Below, in pieces: positions 22,238 to 33,478 of a DNA stretch of 64,000 bases; positions within the stretch are counted from its first letter, which is position 1, and each line of letters opens with the position of its first letter. The notes beneath the pieces are model-generated. The model had not been told where the DNA came from. It did not search any database and worked only from the letters and a program-made list of their open reading frames with translations. The stretch lies in contig CAMRHE010000323.1 of assembly GCA_947044405.1 (NCBI GenBank), positions 2,036,501 through 2,100,500 on the forward strand, in the 5' to 3' direction. The translations under genes and the position numbers were made by a program. The stretch is from Leptodactylus fallax (taxonomy: Eukaryota; Chordata; Amphibia; Anura; Leptodactylidae).

Positions 22238-23260
22238 TTAATATTTAGTAGATCCTCCTTTTGCAAAAATAACAGCCTCTAGTCGCTTCCTGTAGCTTTT
22301 AATCAGTTCCTGGATCCTGGATGAAGGTATTTTTGACCATTCCTCTTTACAAAACAATTCCAGTTCAGTTAAGTTTGATGGTCGCCGAGCATGGACAGCC
22401 CGCTTCAAATTATCCCACAGATGTTCAATGATATTCAGGTCTGGGGACTGGGATGGCCATTCCAGAACATTGTAATTGTTCCTCTGCATGAATGCCTGAG
22501 TAGATTTGGAGCTGTGTTTTGGATCATTGTCTTGCTGAAATATCCATCCCCGGCGTAACTTCAAATTCGTCACTGATTCTTGTACATTATTCTCAAGAAT
22601 CTGCTGATACTGAGTTGAATCCATGCGACCCTCAACTTTAACAAGATTCCCGGTGCCGGCATTGGCCACACAGCCCCAAAGCATGATGGAACCTCCACCA
22701 AATTTTACAGTGGGTAGCAAGTGTTTTTCTTGGAATGCTGTGTTTTTTTGACGCCATGCATAATGCCTTTTTGTATGACCAAACAACTCAATCTTTGTTT
22801 CATCAGTCCACAGGACCTTCTTCCAAAATGAAGCTGGCTTGTCCAAATGTGCTTTTGCATACCTCAGGCGACTCTGTTTGTGGCGTGCTTTCAGAAACGG
22901 CTTCTTTCGCATCGCTCTCCCATACAGCTTCTCCTTGTGCAAAGTGTGCTGTATTGTTGACCGATGCACAGTGACACCATCTGCAGCAAGATGATGCTGC
23001 AGCTCTTTGGAGGTGGTCTGTGGATTGTTCTTGACTGTTCTCACCATTCTTCTTCTCTGCCTTTCTGATATTTTTCTTGGCCTGCCACTTCTGGGCTTAA
23101 CAAGAACTGTCCCTGTGGTCTTCCATTTCCTTACTATGTTCCTCACAGTGGAAACTGACAGGTTAAATCTCTGAGACAACTTTTTGTATCCTTCCCCTGA
23201 ACAACTATGTTGAACAATCTTTGTTTTCGGATCATTTGAGAGTTGTTTTGAGGAGCCCAT
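22238..23260 (-). CDS. Tc1 transposase (DD34E), intact, 340 residues
   Basis: Cut-and-paste transposase that would bind the 211-bp ends and insert at TA. The ATG at 23260 (MGSSKQLSN...) was chosen because the frame upstream opens only with TTG, and this start gives exactly 340 residues, the length of Sleeping Beauty transposase. Parts in order: helix-turn-helix (about 5-50), GRPRK motif (about 59-63), second helix-turn-helix (about 75-115), then the catalytic domain with D153 (LWTDETK), the glycine box FGGGSIMLWG (about 187-196), D244 (QQDNDPKHSSK) and E279 (SPDLNIIEHLW). The three acidic residues fall at the same numbers as in Sleeping Beauty. One oddity is NIIE where most relatives have NPIE next to the catalytic E. 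No stop or frameshift. It ends about 18 bp from the left terminal repeat. Confidence 0.96.
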   Translation of the reverse strand: MGSSKQLSNDPKTKIVQHSCSGEGYKKLSQRFNLSVSTVRNIVRKWKTTGTVLVKPRSGRPRKISERQRRRMVRTVKNNPQTTSKELQHHLAADGVTVHRSTIQHTLHKEKLYGRAMRKKPFLKARHKQSRLRYAKAHLDKPASFWKKVLWTDETKIELFGHTKRHYAWRQKNTAFQEKHLLPTVKFGGGSIMLWGCVANAGTGNLVKVEGRMDSTQYQQILENNVQESVTNLKLRRGWIFQQDNDPKHSSKSTQAFMQRNNYNVLEWPSQSPDLNIIEHLWDNLKRAVHARRPSNLTELELFCKEEWSKIPSSRIQELIKSYRKRLEAVIFAKGGSTKY

Positions 23261-23447
23261 GATGCCACTCTTCAGAGGAGATTCAAATAGGAGAACAACT
23301 TGCAATTGGCCACCTTAAATACCTTTTCTCATGATTGGATACACCTGGCTATGAAGTTCAAAGCTCAGTGAGGTTACAAAACCAATTTTGTGCTTCAGTA
23401 AGTCAGTAAAAAGTAGTTAGGAGTATTCAAATCAATAAAATGATAAG

Positions 23448-23658
23448 GGTACCCAAATTTTTGCACCGGTCAAATTTTGGTTTAATGCATATTGCACATT
23501 TTCTGTTAGTACAATAAACCTCATTTCAATCCTGAAATATTACTGTGTCCATCAGTTATTAGATATATCAAATTGAAATGGCTGTTGCAAACACCCAAAT
23601 ATTTAGAACTAAAAATGATTAAGATTAATAGGGGTGCCCAAACTTTTTCATATGACTG
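23448..23658 (-). repeat. Right terminal inverted repeat of DD34E element
   Basis: Complement of 22010-22220; ends CATATGACTG before the TA at 23659-23660. Confidence 0.93.
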
Positions 23659-23660
23659 TA

Positions 23661-24335
23661 TATGTGTTATATATCTTGACAAAAGAAGTGAATTGCGTAC
23701 AGAGATGTTTCAATGCCTATACAATATGTATACAGGTCAGTGTTTTTGTGCTCCATCCTCGTCCCTGGGGAGCAGCAGGTGGCAGCACGTTCTTGCTGGC
23801 TGTGCCACGTCTCTATTTTTCATACAGTGACCTGCACATAATGCTGAGATTTTTTTATTCTTGGGATTTGCATACATTTTTATGTCTTATGTTCTCCATT
23901 ATTTTTCCTTTTCCTCCCGTCTAGTCACAAACTGAATCAGCCCCGAAAACAAATTCCTTTAACTTGATGCAGGACAGGATGTTCAATCATTTAATGGCTG
24001 TATATGGTATTAATACACTCTGCTTGATACGCGGACCCCGGTGTGTATAATTGAAAGATCCTTGCTTTGTGGCAGTGAAGCGTATTCAATTTCTTTGCAT
24101 TCCCCTGCTAGGTAGGAGTTAGTCACCCAGAACAGACTATGAATATTATGCAGAAAATCCCAAATTTATTGGCACTTCATAAATGTAATCCGTTCTCTTC
24201 TACAAGAGCCTTGTATAAATACTAATCTGGACCACGTTGGACACGAATAGACTGGATGGTATGCTGCGTGGTTTGGGAGAAGACCTTGCTACATGCAGAT
24301 ATCATACATGTAACATAGTATAGTGTCTCAGACCA
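23661..24335. other. Unique-looking non-coding DNA
   Basis: No feature recognised. Frames at 23573-23924 overlap the transposon end and are not genes. Confidence 0.45.
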
Positions 24336-24339
24336 TCAT

Positions 24340-24890
24340 TATAAGACGACCACCAACTTTACCAGTCAAGATGTTCGTCCACCATACACAGATGTGTCCA
24401 CCCTTAAGTTAGCCGAAATTTTATTTATTTTTATATACTACTTCCAGGAGTTTTTAGATGCTGTACCTGGACAGGTTGTGACCCCAGGTCATGACATTGG
24501 GCCCATCACCTGACCCCTGGTCACTTCACCTCTCCCATTTTCACTACTAGTTATCTATGCAATGGAGGGTCTGTCCTAGAGTCTACCAGCTCCACAGCCC
24601 AGGTAACTACCTATGATCACTGGGATTAACCTGGGAGATGGGTCTTAGCACATGATTTGGGCTTGGAACATGCCCAAAACCCTTAGGTAGCGCGTCTAAA
24701 ATCATCTGGAGGACGTAAGTGAAAAGAGACTCCCGGAGAACCGCATTAACCAAATTTCAGCTAAGGTATGGGTGGACACCAATGCATATGGTGGGTAAAA
24801 ATCTGTCACTACTGGATATTTCGTCGGGCGAAGCAGGTGGTCTTCTTAGAGAGGGTCTTCTATGCCAGTGGTATCATGTTTCTAGATGAC
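24340..24890. mobile_element. Long imperfect palindromic element, family B-like core
   Basis: Outer arms (AAGACGACCACC, GTGTCCACCC, TTAGCCGAAATTT on the left; AAATTTCAGCTAA, GGGTGGACACC, GGTGGTCTTCTT on the right) enclose a core with TTTTTAGATGCTGTACCTGG and GACTCCCGGAGAACCGCATT. That core matches the family B element at 60053-60432. Either one element with long arms or a family B copy inside another palindrome. Confidence 0.55.
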
Positions 24891-26937
24891 CAAATTCAAG
24901 AGTAAGAATTTTTTTTTTTTTTGTCCTACGGTATCAGAGCTATTTTTGTTCCTGAATATTTTATTAGTCGACATTGTGGTTTAAGAAATAATAATCAAAG
25001 TATTTTATGTTACTGGTATAGAAACGGAAGATTTGCCTGAGGCAAACTCCATCTGAGAATAAAGATTACTAGTGGGTGGCCTTCATTCTGTCACACATTT
25101 CCTGTCTCAATGTTTGGGTTTGTGACCTGTCAAGATATTTTATAAACTCCTACAGGTTTGCATGTTCCGTAGGCTTGAAAAGAAACTTTTGTTTACTGCG
25201 AGATTTGTAGATTTTGTATGAATTATTTTGTACAAGTGCTCTCTGCTATGTACATGTACAATGGAGAGCAATCATAGTTCATGCCGCTTGCCATGTTGCC
25301 CTCAAAAATGAAAAATAATTGCCGAAATGAAGTTGTGCGTCTTGTCATATATGGGTTGTTACTTGCCTCCTCTCCCCCACAAAAACAGAAAACCTTTTTG
25401 TTTTCCCGATTGATGTCTTATATGAATAGGAACACACAAGCAGCCTACAGATTGTCACGGTGAATCCAGGGCAGATTATTTTGACTTGGATCTGGGGAAC
25501 CTGCAGGTTTAAAACTAGGTTAATACATTCATCGAATATCCTTCTACCAGAGGTGTGCGGTACAGGCAATTTAACTCATGCTTCTCCTCTTGTAGATGAA
25601 TGGTACTTGGATTACGTTAGTCCAAGGAAAATAAAAATTTTAATATTTGGCCAAATTCAAATTTAGATTTTTTTTTTTTTTAATTTATTTACAAAATTTA
25701 ATGTAATCTTATATATTTACACAATTGAAAGACTTTAATCCTGTCTCTACTTTTTTCCCTTTTAGTTGATCTCAATTACTAGCACCACAAAACTTGAGAT
25801 TTCCCAAAAATTTGACCAAGTTTATCTTAAATCACTGTCATTGGATATTGGGCTATATTTAGTATTTTATATTTAGGATGTTTTTTAAAGCCTCTATAGA
25901 AAAAAAAAAAAGGGGGTCGACTCAAAAATTTGAAATGACATATGTTCACACAATCCATATAATGTTCCAAAGACCGGGTGTATAGACCAAGGGCCAATCT
26001 CTACCAGGATCTGGTTTTTGCTTCATTGTGTATCTGCAAAGGAAGAACAGTTGCCCCTCAAGATGATCCCATAATGTTTCCACTCAATTTGCTTAGAAGA
26101 ATGTAAATCTTTTAGTTCCCTTTTAAGGTCTGTTAGTTTTCAGAGGCCAAAGAGCACGAGTATCTTCCATCACCATTGGCCTGCCCTTATGTCCCCCGCT
26201 CATTGGGGCTGATTCAATGCTGTGGCCGGACATTAATTGTACCTTGGCTTACGAGACTTGTCCATTGCTTTACTAGATTGAATACCCCGCTCTGCCACAC
26301 AGGCTGACCCGGTTATCAGAATTAAAGAAATGACACTTTGATCGAAAAGGATATTACTGGAAAAGAGCAACGTGGAAAGACTATTAGTTGGAAACATGTC
26401 GCTCAGGATGATAGAAAGATACAAGTATTAAAGCAGAGTCCCAATTATCCTCTTACAAGTGCCCGGGATGCTGGGAGATTTCTCACACAGGTAGCTCAGT
26501 TGGAGACAAAGGAACTAAATCTGATTTTGTTCTGTTTTTTTTTTTTTTTATTTTCTGTTTTTTAATCCAAAAAACAACAAAATTCTGCTTGAACATTTAT
26601 TTATTTTTTTAAATGGTTTATTAAAAAAAATCTAAAAAAATTTTCTAGGTATCAGTGGGAAATGGGAGCTGTACCAATATTTAATAAAACCTAAGTAATA
26701 CTTTAGTTATTAGTATCATAATTAAAAAATATTTAAATTATAAATTTATAATTTAAGTGGGTTAGACTTTCATTTCTACAGTTAACGTGGCATACACAGT
26801 ATCATAGAAACCAAGTAAACAGCGCCCCCAGCTTGAAATTCTGTTAAATACAAAGGAAAAAATTATTTTGGAAAAATAATTGTTCTCAAATGGCTTTATT
26901 TTGTGTATTAAACAATATATAGATCAAATGATATAGA
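24891..26937. other. Unique-looking, A+T-rich non-coding DNA
   Basis: No gene recognised. T- or A-runs are at about 24908-24922, 25668-25682, 25899-25911 and 26535-26550. The patch at about 26210-26500 is repeat-free with words such as GACATTAATTGTACC and could be conserved; this is an impression only. Several 60-75-codon frames resemble nothing known. Confidence 0.4.
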
Positions 26938-27306
26938 TTAAAAGGGATGTGTCACCATGAAAATGCGATCCAATCTACTCAGGGACATGTTGTAGAACAG
27001 GAAGAGCTGAGTGGATTGATATATAACATTATAGGAAAAGATTCAGGACAGTTTGGTACTTATTGATTGAAATCTGTGCTCTCTCTATGATTAGGAGTTC
27101 AGTGGGCGGTCCTAATCAGTGATTGACTCCTCTCTGTACCGCCCACACGGCTCCTAACCATAGACAGGGATTTCAATCTGTAAGTATGAAGTTATTTTGA
27201 ATCTTTTTCCTATAAAACTATATATCAATCTGCTCAGCTCCTCCTGCTCTATAACATGCCACCCACAGATCGGACTGAATTTTCAACATGAAAAGTTTCC
27301 TTTTAA
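26938..27306. mobile_element. Palindromic TTAA element, family D (copy 1), complete
   Basis: TTAA at 26938-26941 and 27303-27306. Left AAGGGATGTGTCACCATGAA, right TTCAACATGAAAAGTTTCCT. Inverted internal pairs: GAGCTGAGTGGATTGATATA with TATATCAATCTGCTCAGCTC, and GGGCGGTCCTAATCAGTGAT around the centre. It matches 31261-31638 closely in order. Confidence 0.82.
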
Positions 27307-28055
27307 TACCCATCAAATAACAGTGAACCCTTGGCTTTCTATTGTTGAATTGTGTGTACAATATGATGGAATCAGCGCCGCTATTCCAAAATCAATGGAT
27401 GTCTGACCTGTAAATAGAACTTGAAGCTAATTAAAAAACCTAAGATGATTCCTATTAGTCTTTGGGTAATGAGTTTCCCGTTCTTGCTCACAGAGGAGCG
27501 CTGAGCACTTATTGCAGATCATCTTTCTTCTGTTTACATCACACATGGCACCAGGAGTGTTATCAGGATGATATATGGGCGAATTCTCTCCTGTGTTTAT
27601 AGGCAGGTGAGTATTTAAACTATGTGGAAACTTGTACCTGCGAGTTCTTGGAAAGCTTCTAGTTATGCACTGACTCCTAGGAAGAGAGAAGAAATCCATA
27701 TACTCAATAACTGTGGAGGGTTCTTATCTGATGTGTAATAATGAGATGTTCAGCTTGATAAATACTAGTACTTTACTTTTTTTTTTTTTTTTTGCTGCAA
27801 AAAGCTCCTAAATTATTAAGACTCTCTGATCGCTCAATTCTGATGCATCTTGGGGGGTCTCACTTACCAAAATCGAAGGGACTGGCGTAGATTTCAGGTA
27901 TAACTCGCGTGAGCTTTATTGTTAATTTGTTGGACCCTATCCGGCCTGCCTTAATGTCCGTCCGCCAACTTTTACTAACGTGTTGAAGGTCAAAAAATGC
28001 CCCATTTCTGCACAAACTGGGGTGCCTCTTTTACTAAATTACCCCCATGTCTCTC
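27307..28055. other. Unique-looking non-coding DNA
   Basis: No gene recognised. A T-run lies at about 27777-27794. The section 27840-28050 resembles a diverged miniature element (TTTTACTAAATTACCCCCAT near its right end) but lacks a clear left end. Confidence 0.4.
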
Positions 28056-28112
28056 TTAAAGGGGCTGCTTTAAGTCAACTTTATTCAAAAAAGTCCCAGA
28101 TAGCCCCTTTAA
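28056..28112. mobile_element. Minimal 57-bp TTAA inverted element
   Basis: TTAAAGGGGCT at 28056-28066 and AGCCCCTTTAA at 28102-28112 are perfect inverted repeats including the TTAA, with only 35 bp between. The ends match those of the family B elements (AGGGG...CCCCT), so this is probably a strongly deleted derivative. Confidence 0.6.
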
Positions 28113-29023
28113 TTTTATGGTCTAATTTATTAATTTCTTTAGATTGCTTTTTTTTGTTGGAAGGATGTAGGACTGACATGGGGTCAAATTTTTTTGCTCT
28201 TATATAAATGAACATCAGTTTGCTTTTATGTTCTTGAAGTGACAGGTTTCGGGGAATGGAATGGAAATAAATCAGGTTTTGAGAAGTTTAGAAGAAAGGG
28301 CAAATAAAGTATAATTTGTGACCTGGGTTACTACATTTGCTGGTTTTGAACTCTGGTGTGGTGGAGAAACTGGTTTCAGGGAAGCTTAGAAAGTATGCCC
28401 AGTGGCTATGTAAAGCGAGGAGGAATGTGTAGTCGCATGCAGCATCAACACTAGCAAAGTTTGGAGATGACATCACTTCAAAGAGCTGTGAATGTACTGA
28501 CAGCTCGAGAAGTGGCTGCCTATCAAGACCTCAGCAACATGCTGTATATGTACTTCAGGGAGGATTGAAGCCGCCTGTTCCTGGAGATGCCATATGTTGG
28601 TGTGAGGCCCGAGCTTGTGCAGGAATTAACAGGACGGCCACCATTTTTGACTGCAGACATTCTGTTTTGGTATGCGATGGATGAATCCCTAGGAAAACCA
28701 CCAAGAAATTAGATTTTGTTTGCTTTTGACCATCCATTTTTGTTAGAAGGGTTGCCTGGTCACATGGTGTTGTGCTAGGACCTTCAGCGATCAGCTGTAA
28801 GCCGTAGAGGAACCTGCCATTAAGTGTTCGATTTGCCTGCAGCTCCACCGGTGGTAAAATGTAGCATTACATAGTACACTTTGACGTTGATGGGCTTACT
28901 GGGCCTTCCAGAATAAGAGCTCTTTGTAACGGAGATTGGTCAACACTGCAGCCAGTTATTGGTGGGCCAGGAAGTAGAGTAGTAAAGGGTGGAGGGGGGG
29001 TCATTAAGGTGAGTATTGCATCT
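28113..29023. other. Unique-looking non-coding DNA
   Basis: No feature recognised. The minus-strand frame at 28555-28848 (97 codons) resembles nothing known. Confidence 0.45.
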
Positions 29024-29411
29024 TTAAAGGGATAGGCCCACTATTTTAGCTATGAACAGGAAGGGTGGATAACTGGCTGGTCGGTGAGTGACCACAATCA
29101 CAAGAACGGAGGTCCTGTTTTCCTGTCTGTACAGAATGGCAGGTTGAGCTTGGACACTCGCTCTGAGATAGCAGAATACAGCGCTCAACTATTTGTCAGT
29201 CCATAGCAAATGAATCCCGTGTTCTGTGCCATTCATTCGGGGTTAGTGGGTCCTAGTGATCGTAGGAGTCCCAGTGGTTAGACCCTCACCCATCGGTTAG
29301 CTATTCCTTATCCTCTGGAAAGGGGACTACTCTAAAACTTGGGCCAATGCCTATAGTTTGTTTTTTTTAAACCAGTTCTGAGTAAGTTTATTTGCCGGAA
29401 AACACCTTTAA
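29024..29411. mobile_element. Palindromic TTAA element, family B-like
   Basis: TTAA at 29024-29027 and 29408-29411. Left AAGGGATAGGCCCACTATTT, right CCGGAAAACACCT. The centre holds TCAGTCCATAGCAAATGAAT; GTGGGTCCTAGTGATCG and GTTAGACCCTCACC lie in the right half, as in related copies. Non-coding. Confidence 0.65.
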
Positions 29412-30160
29412 GACATGCAGCTTCTGACTAAGACACAAGGAAGTTCTGAAGAACAGACTACTGTTTTTAGTCATACTTTCCAGCATTGTCTCCAATATTT
29501 CCCAGTCTTATCTCCTCTCAAACTTCCAAATTTCTAATGACCATGTGTCTCCATTTAACTTGTGAAAGTGATATCTGTAGGGACTCGGCGTTGGCTGTGT
29601 TCATTATCAGCCAACGTGGATGTGCCGGGTTCACGGCGGCCTCGGATAAGATACTGGGAATAACAGTGAGTCATAATGAGAACATGTGGTCTCTACAGGA
29701 AGACGTCTAACCTCATTTTGGCTTTGGTTAGCGCTGAAGAATCTTAGACTCATTTTAACGTTACATCATTATTCTTTTCTAGTCATTGTTTGCTGAATGT
29801 AACATTAGTCTCTCTGCTTGTATATCGTGGCGTTGCTGTGACCTGAAATGTCACCATTTATAGTAGCGCTATATAAATTCCCATTATTCACGCGTGTAAA
29901 CTTGCATGTGATTGTCCACCCTTTAGCTCCGTGTAATTCTTAGGTCCAATATCCAGATATGATTGATCATAATATCGGTCTATAGCAGTTGGAGTCCATT
30001 TTCTGATACAGATCGCCGAACTATGCCGTAAAGCGTTGCTTTCTGGCTGCCTACAAGTCTCCATTAGGGGGTGCTAAAAGTAATGCACTCAAATTTTTTT
30101 TTTTCCTCTGGCCCTTTAGAAAGATACTTGATGTGCAATGTAGAAGGTAATCTCTGGTAG
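29412..30160. other. Unique-looking non-coding DNA
   Basis: No gene recognised. The part 29560-29960 is free of simple repeats. A T-run lies at about 30094-30104. Confidence 0.45.
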
Positions 30161-30164
30161 CTAT

Positions 30165-30435
30165 ATTTGTGAGTTATTCCTTCCCTTCAGGTCCTCAGCT
30201 GTGTCATGTGACCAGCACTCTGACTCTCCATCTCACACAGCCTCCTATATGTGGACAGGAAGTCAGTTTCTCTACTTATTCCTATGAGATGCACATTGAC
30301 GCTGTTGTAGGAATCAGTAGAGAAACTGACTTCCTGTCCACGCATAAGACACTATCAGTTGGAGAGGCTTATTGCTGGTCACATGACACAGCTAAGGACC
30401 AGAACGGAATGGATAACTCATAATTTCAGATACTG
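30165..30435. mobile_element. Palindromic miniature element, family G (full copy)
   Basis: Inverted pairs: GAGTTATTCCTTCCCTTCAG with GGAATGGATAACTCATAA, AGCTGTGTCATGTGACCAGC with GCTGGTCACATGACACAGCT, and GACAGGAAGTCAGTTTCTCT with AGAGAAACTGACTTCCTGTC. Arms are about 125 bp. A partial copy is at 15761-15965. Non-coding. Confidence 0.75.
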
Positions 30436-31260
30436 GTAAGTCTCAAATGCTAATGTAACAACGCACTTGGTAGTTATCACCTCCATATTCACATTGAAAT
30501 TGTCCTAACCCCCGACTCTAATTAGTAACACATTAATACGTAAGAATAATAGAGCAGTTACCCATAGCAACCAATAGGGTTGCTTTTTTTTCATATATAT
30601 TTAAAGGACTGCTGAAAAGTTGAAAGCTTGTTGCAATGAGCAACTGTTCTACTCTTCATTTGTACAATTTTTGATAAATTTCCCCCACAAATTGTGGTGT
30701 GGGCTTCAGTACAGCCATTTTGTATCTTGACAAAATGGCAGCTGAAATGTTTGGGACCCCGAGGCGAGAGATGAGCGATGTGTTAACCATCTACCGTGCT
30801 TATTTATAATTGGAGTCGGCGCTGGACATCCTTTTCATTCTTCCAAATACTATTCCTTTTAATTAACCTCCCTCGAGCAACTATCCTCTTATAGACAAGG
30901 CTGTTAATTCTGGTGAGTGATGTCCGTCCAATGTGTTATAATGTTCAAGGCCGCTGCACGCCAAAGGGGTTAATTAGAAAACAAGAGGTTTTAGTTTCCT
31001 TTGTCATTTATATCCCGCTGCTTGTTTTGAGTTTTTCACGTTTCCTTTTGATTGAAGACATCTCCAATGTATTACCCTGAAAATGCTGCAACTCTTGTGT
31101 AATCCAAAAGAAAATCATGCCAGTGTTTAAGTGCCCTTCTTGGGGTATCCATAGTGTATATGGGGCTTACCAGATTTTGGAGTAAGTCTCCTGACTTGTC
31201 TGTCATAGCAAAGACTTGTATTCCCCTTAATCTTGGAGCACCTTTTTCTTATACTTTTTC
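30436..31260. other. Unique-looking non-coding DNA
   Basis: No feature recognised. Around 30950-31040 is repeat-free A+T-rich sequence with GGGGTTAATTAGAAAACAAG. Confidence 0.45.
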
Positions 31261-31638
31261 TTAAAGGGACTTGTCACAGGCAAAAGGCACTTTAATCTAC
31301 AGGTGGCATGTTAGAGAGCAGGAGAAGCTGAGCAGATTGATATATAGGTTTGGGGGAAAAGATTCATTAGATCTGCTCATTTTATCTATTGAAATTTCAG
31401 CTCCTTCTTTGCTGAGAAGCCAAGGAGGCGGTCCTATCAGAGATGTGGCTGTCAATCACTGATGGCTCCGCCTCCTTAACTTTTCCATATAGAAACAGCA
31501 GAGATGTTCAGGGATAAATAACAGGTTGTATTGAATCTTTTCCCATAAACCTATATATCAATCTTCTCCGCTGCTCTTGCTCTATAACATGCTGACTACG
31601 GATTGGACTACATTTGTCATGTGAAAGGTTCCCTTTAA
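31261..31638. mobile_element. Palindromic TTAA element, family D (copy 2), complete
   Basis: TTAA at 31261-31264 and 31635-31638. Left AAGGGACTTGTCACAGGC, right CATGTGAAAGGTTCCCT. Shares AGCAGATTGATATATAGGTT, AGGCGGTCCTATCAGAG and ATATATCAATCTTCTCCGC with the copy at 26938-27306. Confidence 0.82.
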
Positions 31639-32769
31639 TTATTCCTGTTGGTATTTTATAAATACATTATCAATTGGTACAGAGTTCTAAGATATTTCGA
31701 AGGGAATTCAAGTATATATTAAACCAGTTCAGTCCTGGGAACTGTCATGGTCTATAATGATATCAATATCGAACACTTACATAATTTTTTTGATGCATGA
31801 TATGAGTTTCACTTCCATGTTGGTTCTCATAAAGCTTTATTATTTAGGTAAAGGACATGGTATATTGAGAGAATTTCTGGGGGACCTAGAATGGTTGTGT
31901 AGTGCAGTGTGTGTCTATTCATTTCAATGAGGAACTTGTGATGCTTCATGTCCCCTGCGGGGGAGCTGTAGGAGAGTTGAGTACTTGTTGCTGAGGTTGA
32001 TCGCTGTGGTCCTATCGGCAGGAAATACTTTAGAATGCCTGTCTAGCAAAAAGGATAGTCCAAAGTGTACATGTTATATAATCATTACATGTGTATGTAA
32101 CAAGAGATATAGAATATATATAGTGTGTAATTTTATTTATTTTGAGCCTTTCCCGCTGCTGTAATTTCGCCATCTTGCTAATACATTCAGGAGAGGCGTT
32201 TGATTGCACGTCTTCCTTTCTCGGCCTCGTAAATCACCGGCCCGATGTTTGCCGCGTTCTGTTATCCTGTAATATACAGTGTAATGAGGGAGGCGATATA
32301 AATCACAGTGCGGGGAGAGCACAGGCTGTGGATGTATGTGACACTACTTGGTAAATATACCTCAACGGCTGGAATTAAACAACTTTATTTATATTAGTCG
32401 TGTACATATACAATCCTTGGGCCGCACCTGTGTGTCGATAAACGACTGGTGATTTATGGTGGGTTCCATGTATACATCTCTTCTGATGGTCGGGATCATT
32501 TACGCGATCATTAGAACCTTTGTCGCTGTTTTTGTCAGCACGCACGGAATTTCTTGCACAATGGAACCCAACAAACCCCAGTGAGGTCCATGAAGCTCCG
32601 TAGTACTCCGACAGTGTCGGGGCTTCCATTATCAATGACCTTGTGTCTGTAAAAAGTGATCTTGTCTATAACTACTAAACATAGGCAAGTGGAAGTTGAA
32701 ACTATTTCTGTGAGAATTTTCAAAATTAGGAGATGGCACCACCTAAAAGAGTAGTACAGGCTTAGAAAA
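31639..32769. other. Unique-looking non-coding DNA with a family M remnant
   Basis: 31925-31965 (TTGTGATGCTTCATGTCCCC, GGGGGAGCTGTAGG) resembles the family M core. The rest, including 32130-32380, shows no repeat or gene. Confidence 0.4.
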
Positions 32770-32910
32770 GCATGGCTGCTTTCTTTCAAAAACAGTGCCC
32801 CACTTGTTCATAGGTTGTGTTGGGTATTACAATATAGCACCAGTTGCTGCAATACCAGGCACAGCCTGTGGACAGGCATGGTGCTGTTTTTGAAGAAACT
32901 TTGTATGAAA
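32770..32910. mobile_element. Palindromic miniature element, family K (copy 2)
   Basis: CATGGCTGCTTTCTTTCAAA pairs with TTTTTGAAGAAACTTTG. GTGCCCCACTTGTTCATAGG pairs with CCTGTGGACAGGCATGGTGC. Same order as the copy at 18613-18799. Confidence 0.7.
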
Positions 32911-33418
32911 ACTGCTGAGTTTTGTATTTTGCTGCAATTCTATACAACATGCAAGTTTTTCTAGACATACATATGTACAGCTTTTTTTTTTTTTTTGTTT
33001 GTTTTTTTAGTTTGTGTGGATACATATATTGCATACACACACACTAAAAAAATTGGAAAGTGAGACAGCACTCCAGAAATGGAAATAAGATGAAATTTAA
33101 GATCACTCGTATTTGGGAGTCATTAAATTTAATCTTTTTTTTTTTTTTTTATCATTTTGGGGTGATGGCTCACTCTCTCTTAAATTTTTTTATTTTTTGG
33201 TTGGCCCTGGTAGCCAGTGTGCAGGACTTCACCTTCATATTCTTAAGGTGGTGCTCATATTTTCCTTGGGATAGATATAAAAATTTGGGACGTGTCCTAG
33301 AAAAAAATCCTATGGAACCCCTTATTATTGTGGGTTTTATTGGTGTGGTTTTTTTTTTGTGGTTGTGGTTTTTTTTTTTTTTTTTAATAAAAATTTTAGG
33401 AATGTGGGGCATGTGTAA

Positions 33419-33478
<60 letters not shown>

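Larger units (their letters stand above)
22010..23658 (-). mobile_element. Complete Tc1 transposon, DD34E type, long IR/DR ends
   Basis: 1,649 bp with TA on both sides (22008-22009 and 23659-23660). The terminal inverted repeats are 211 bp (22010-22220 and 23448-23658) and nearly identical. Each has an outer site (CAGTCATATG then AAAAAGTTTGGGCACC) and an inner one (GCAAAAGTATGGGCACC left; the equivalent right site has GCAAAAATTTGGGTACC), the two-site arrangement known from Sleeping Beauty-like elements. The transposase is intact on the minus strand. High arm identity and an open frame point to a recent insertion. It lies about 110 bp from minisatellite array 2. Confidence 0.95.
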
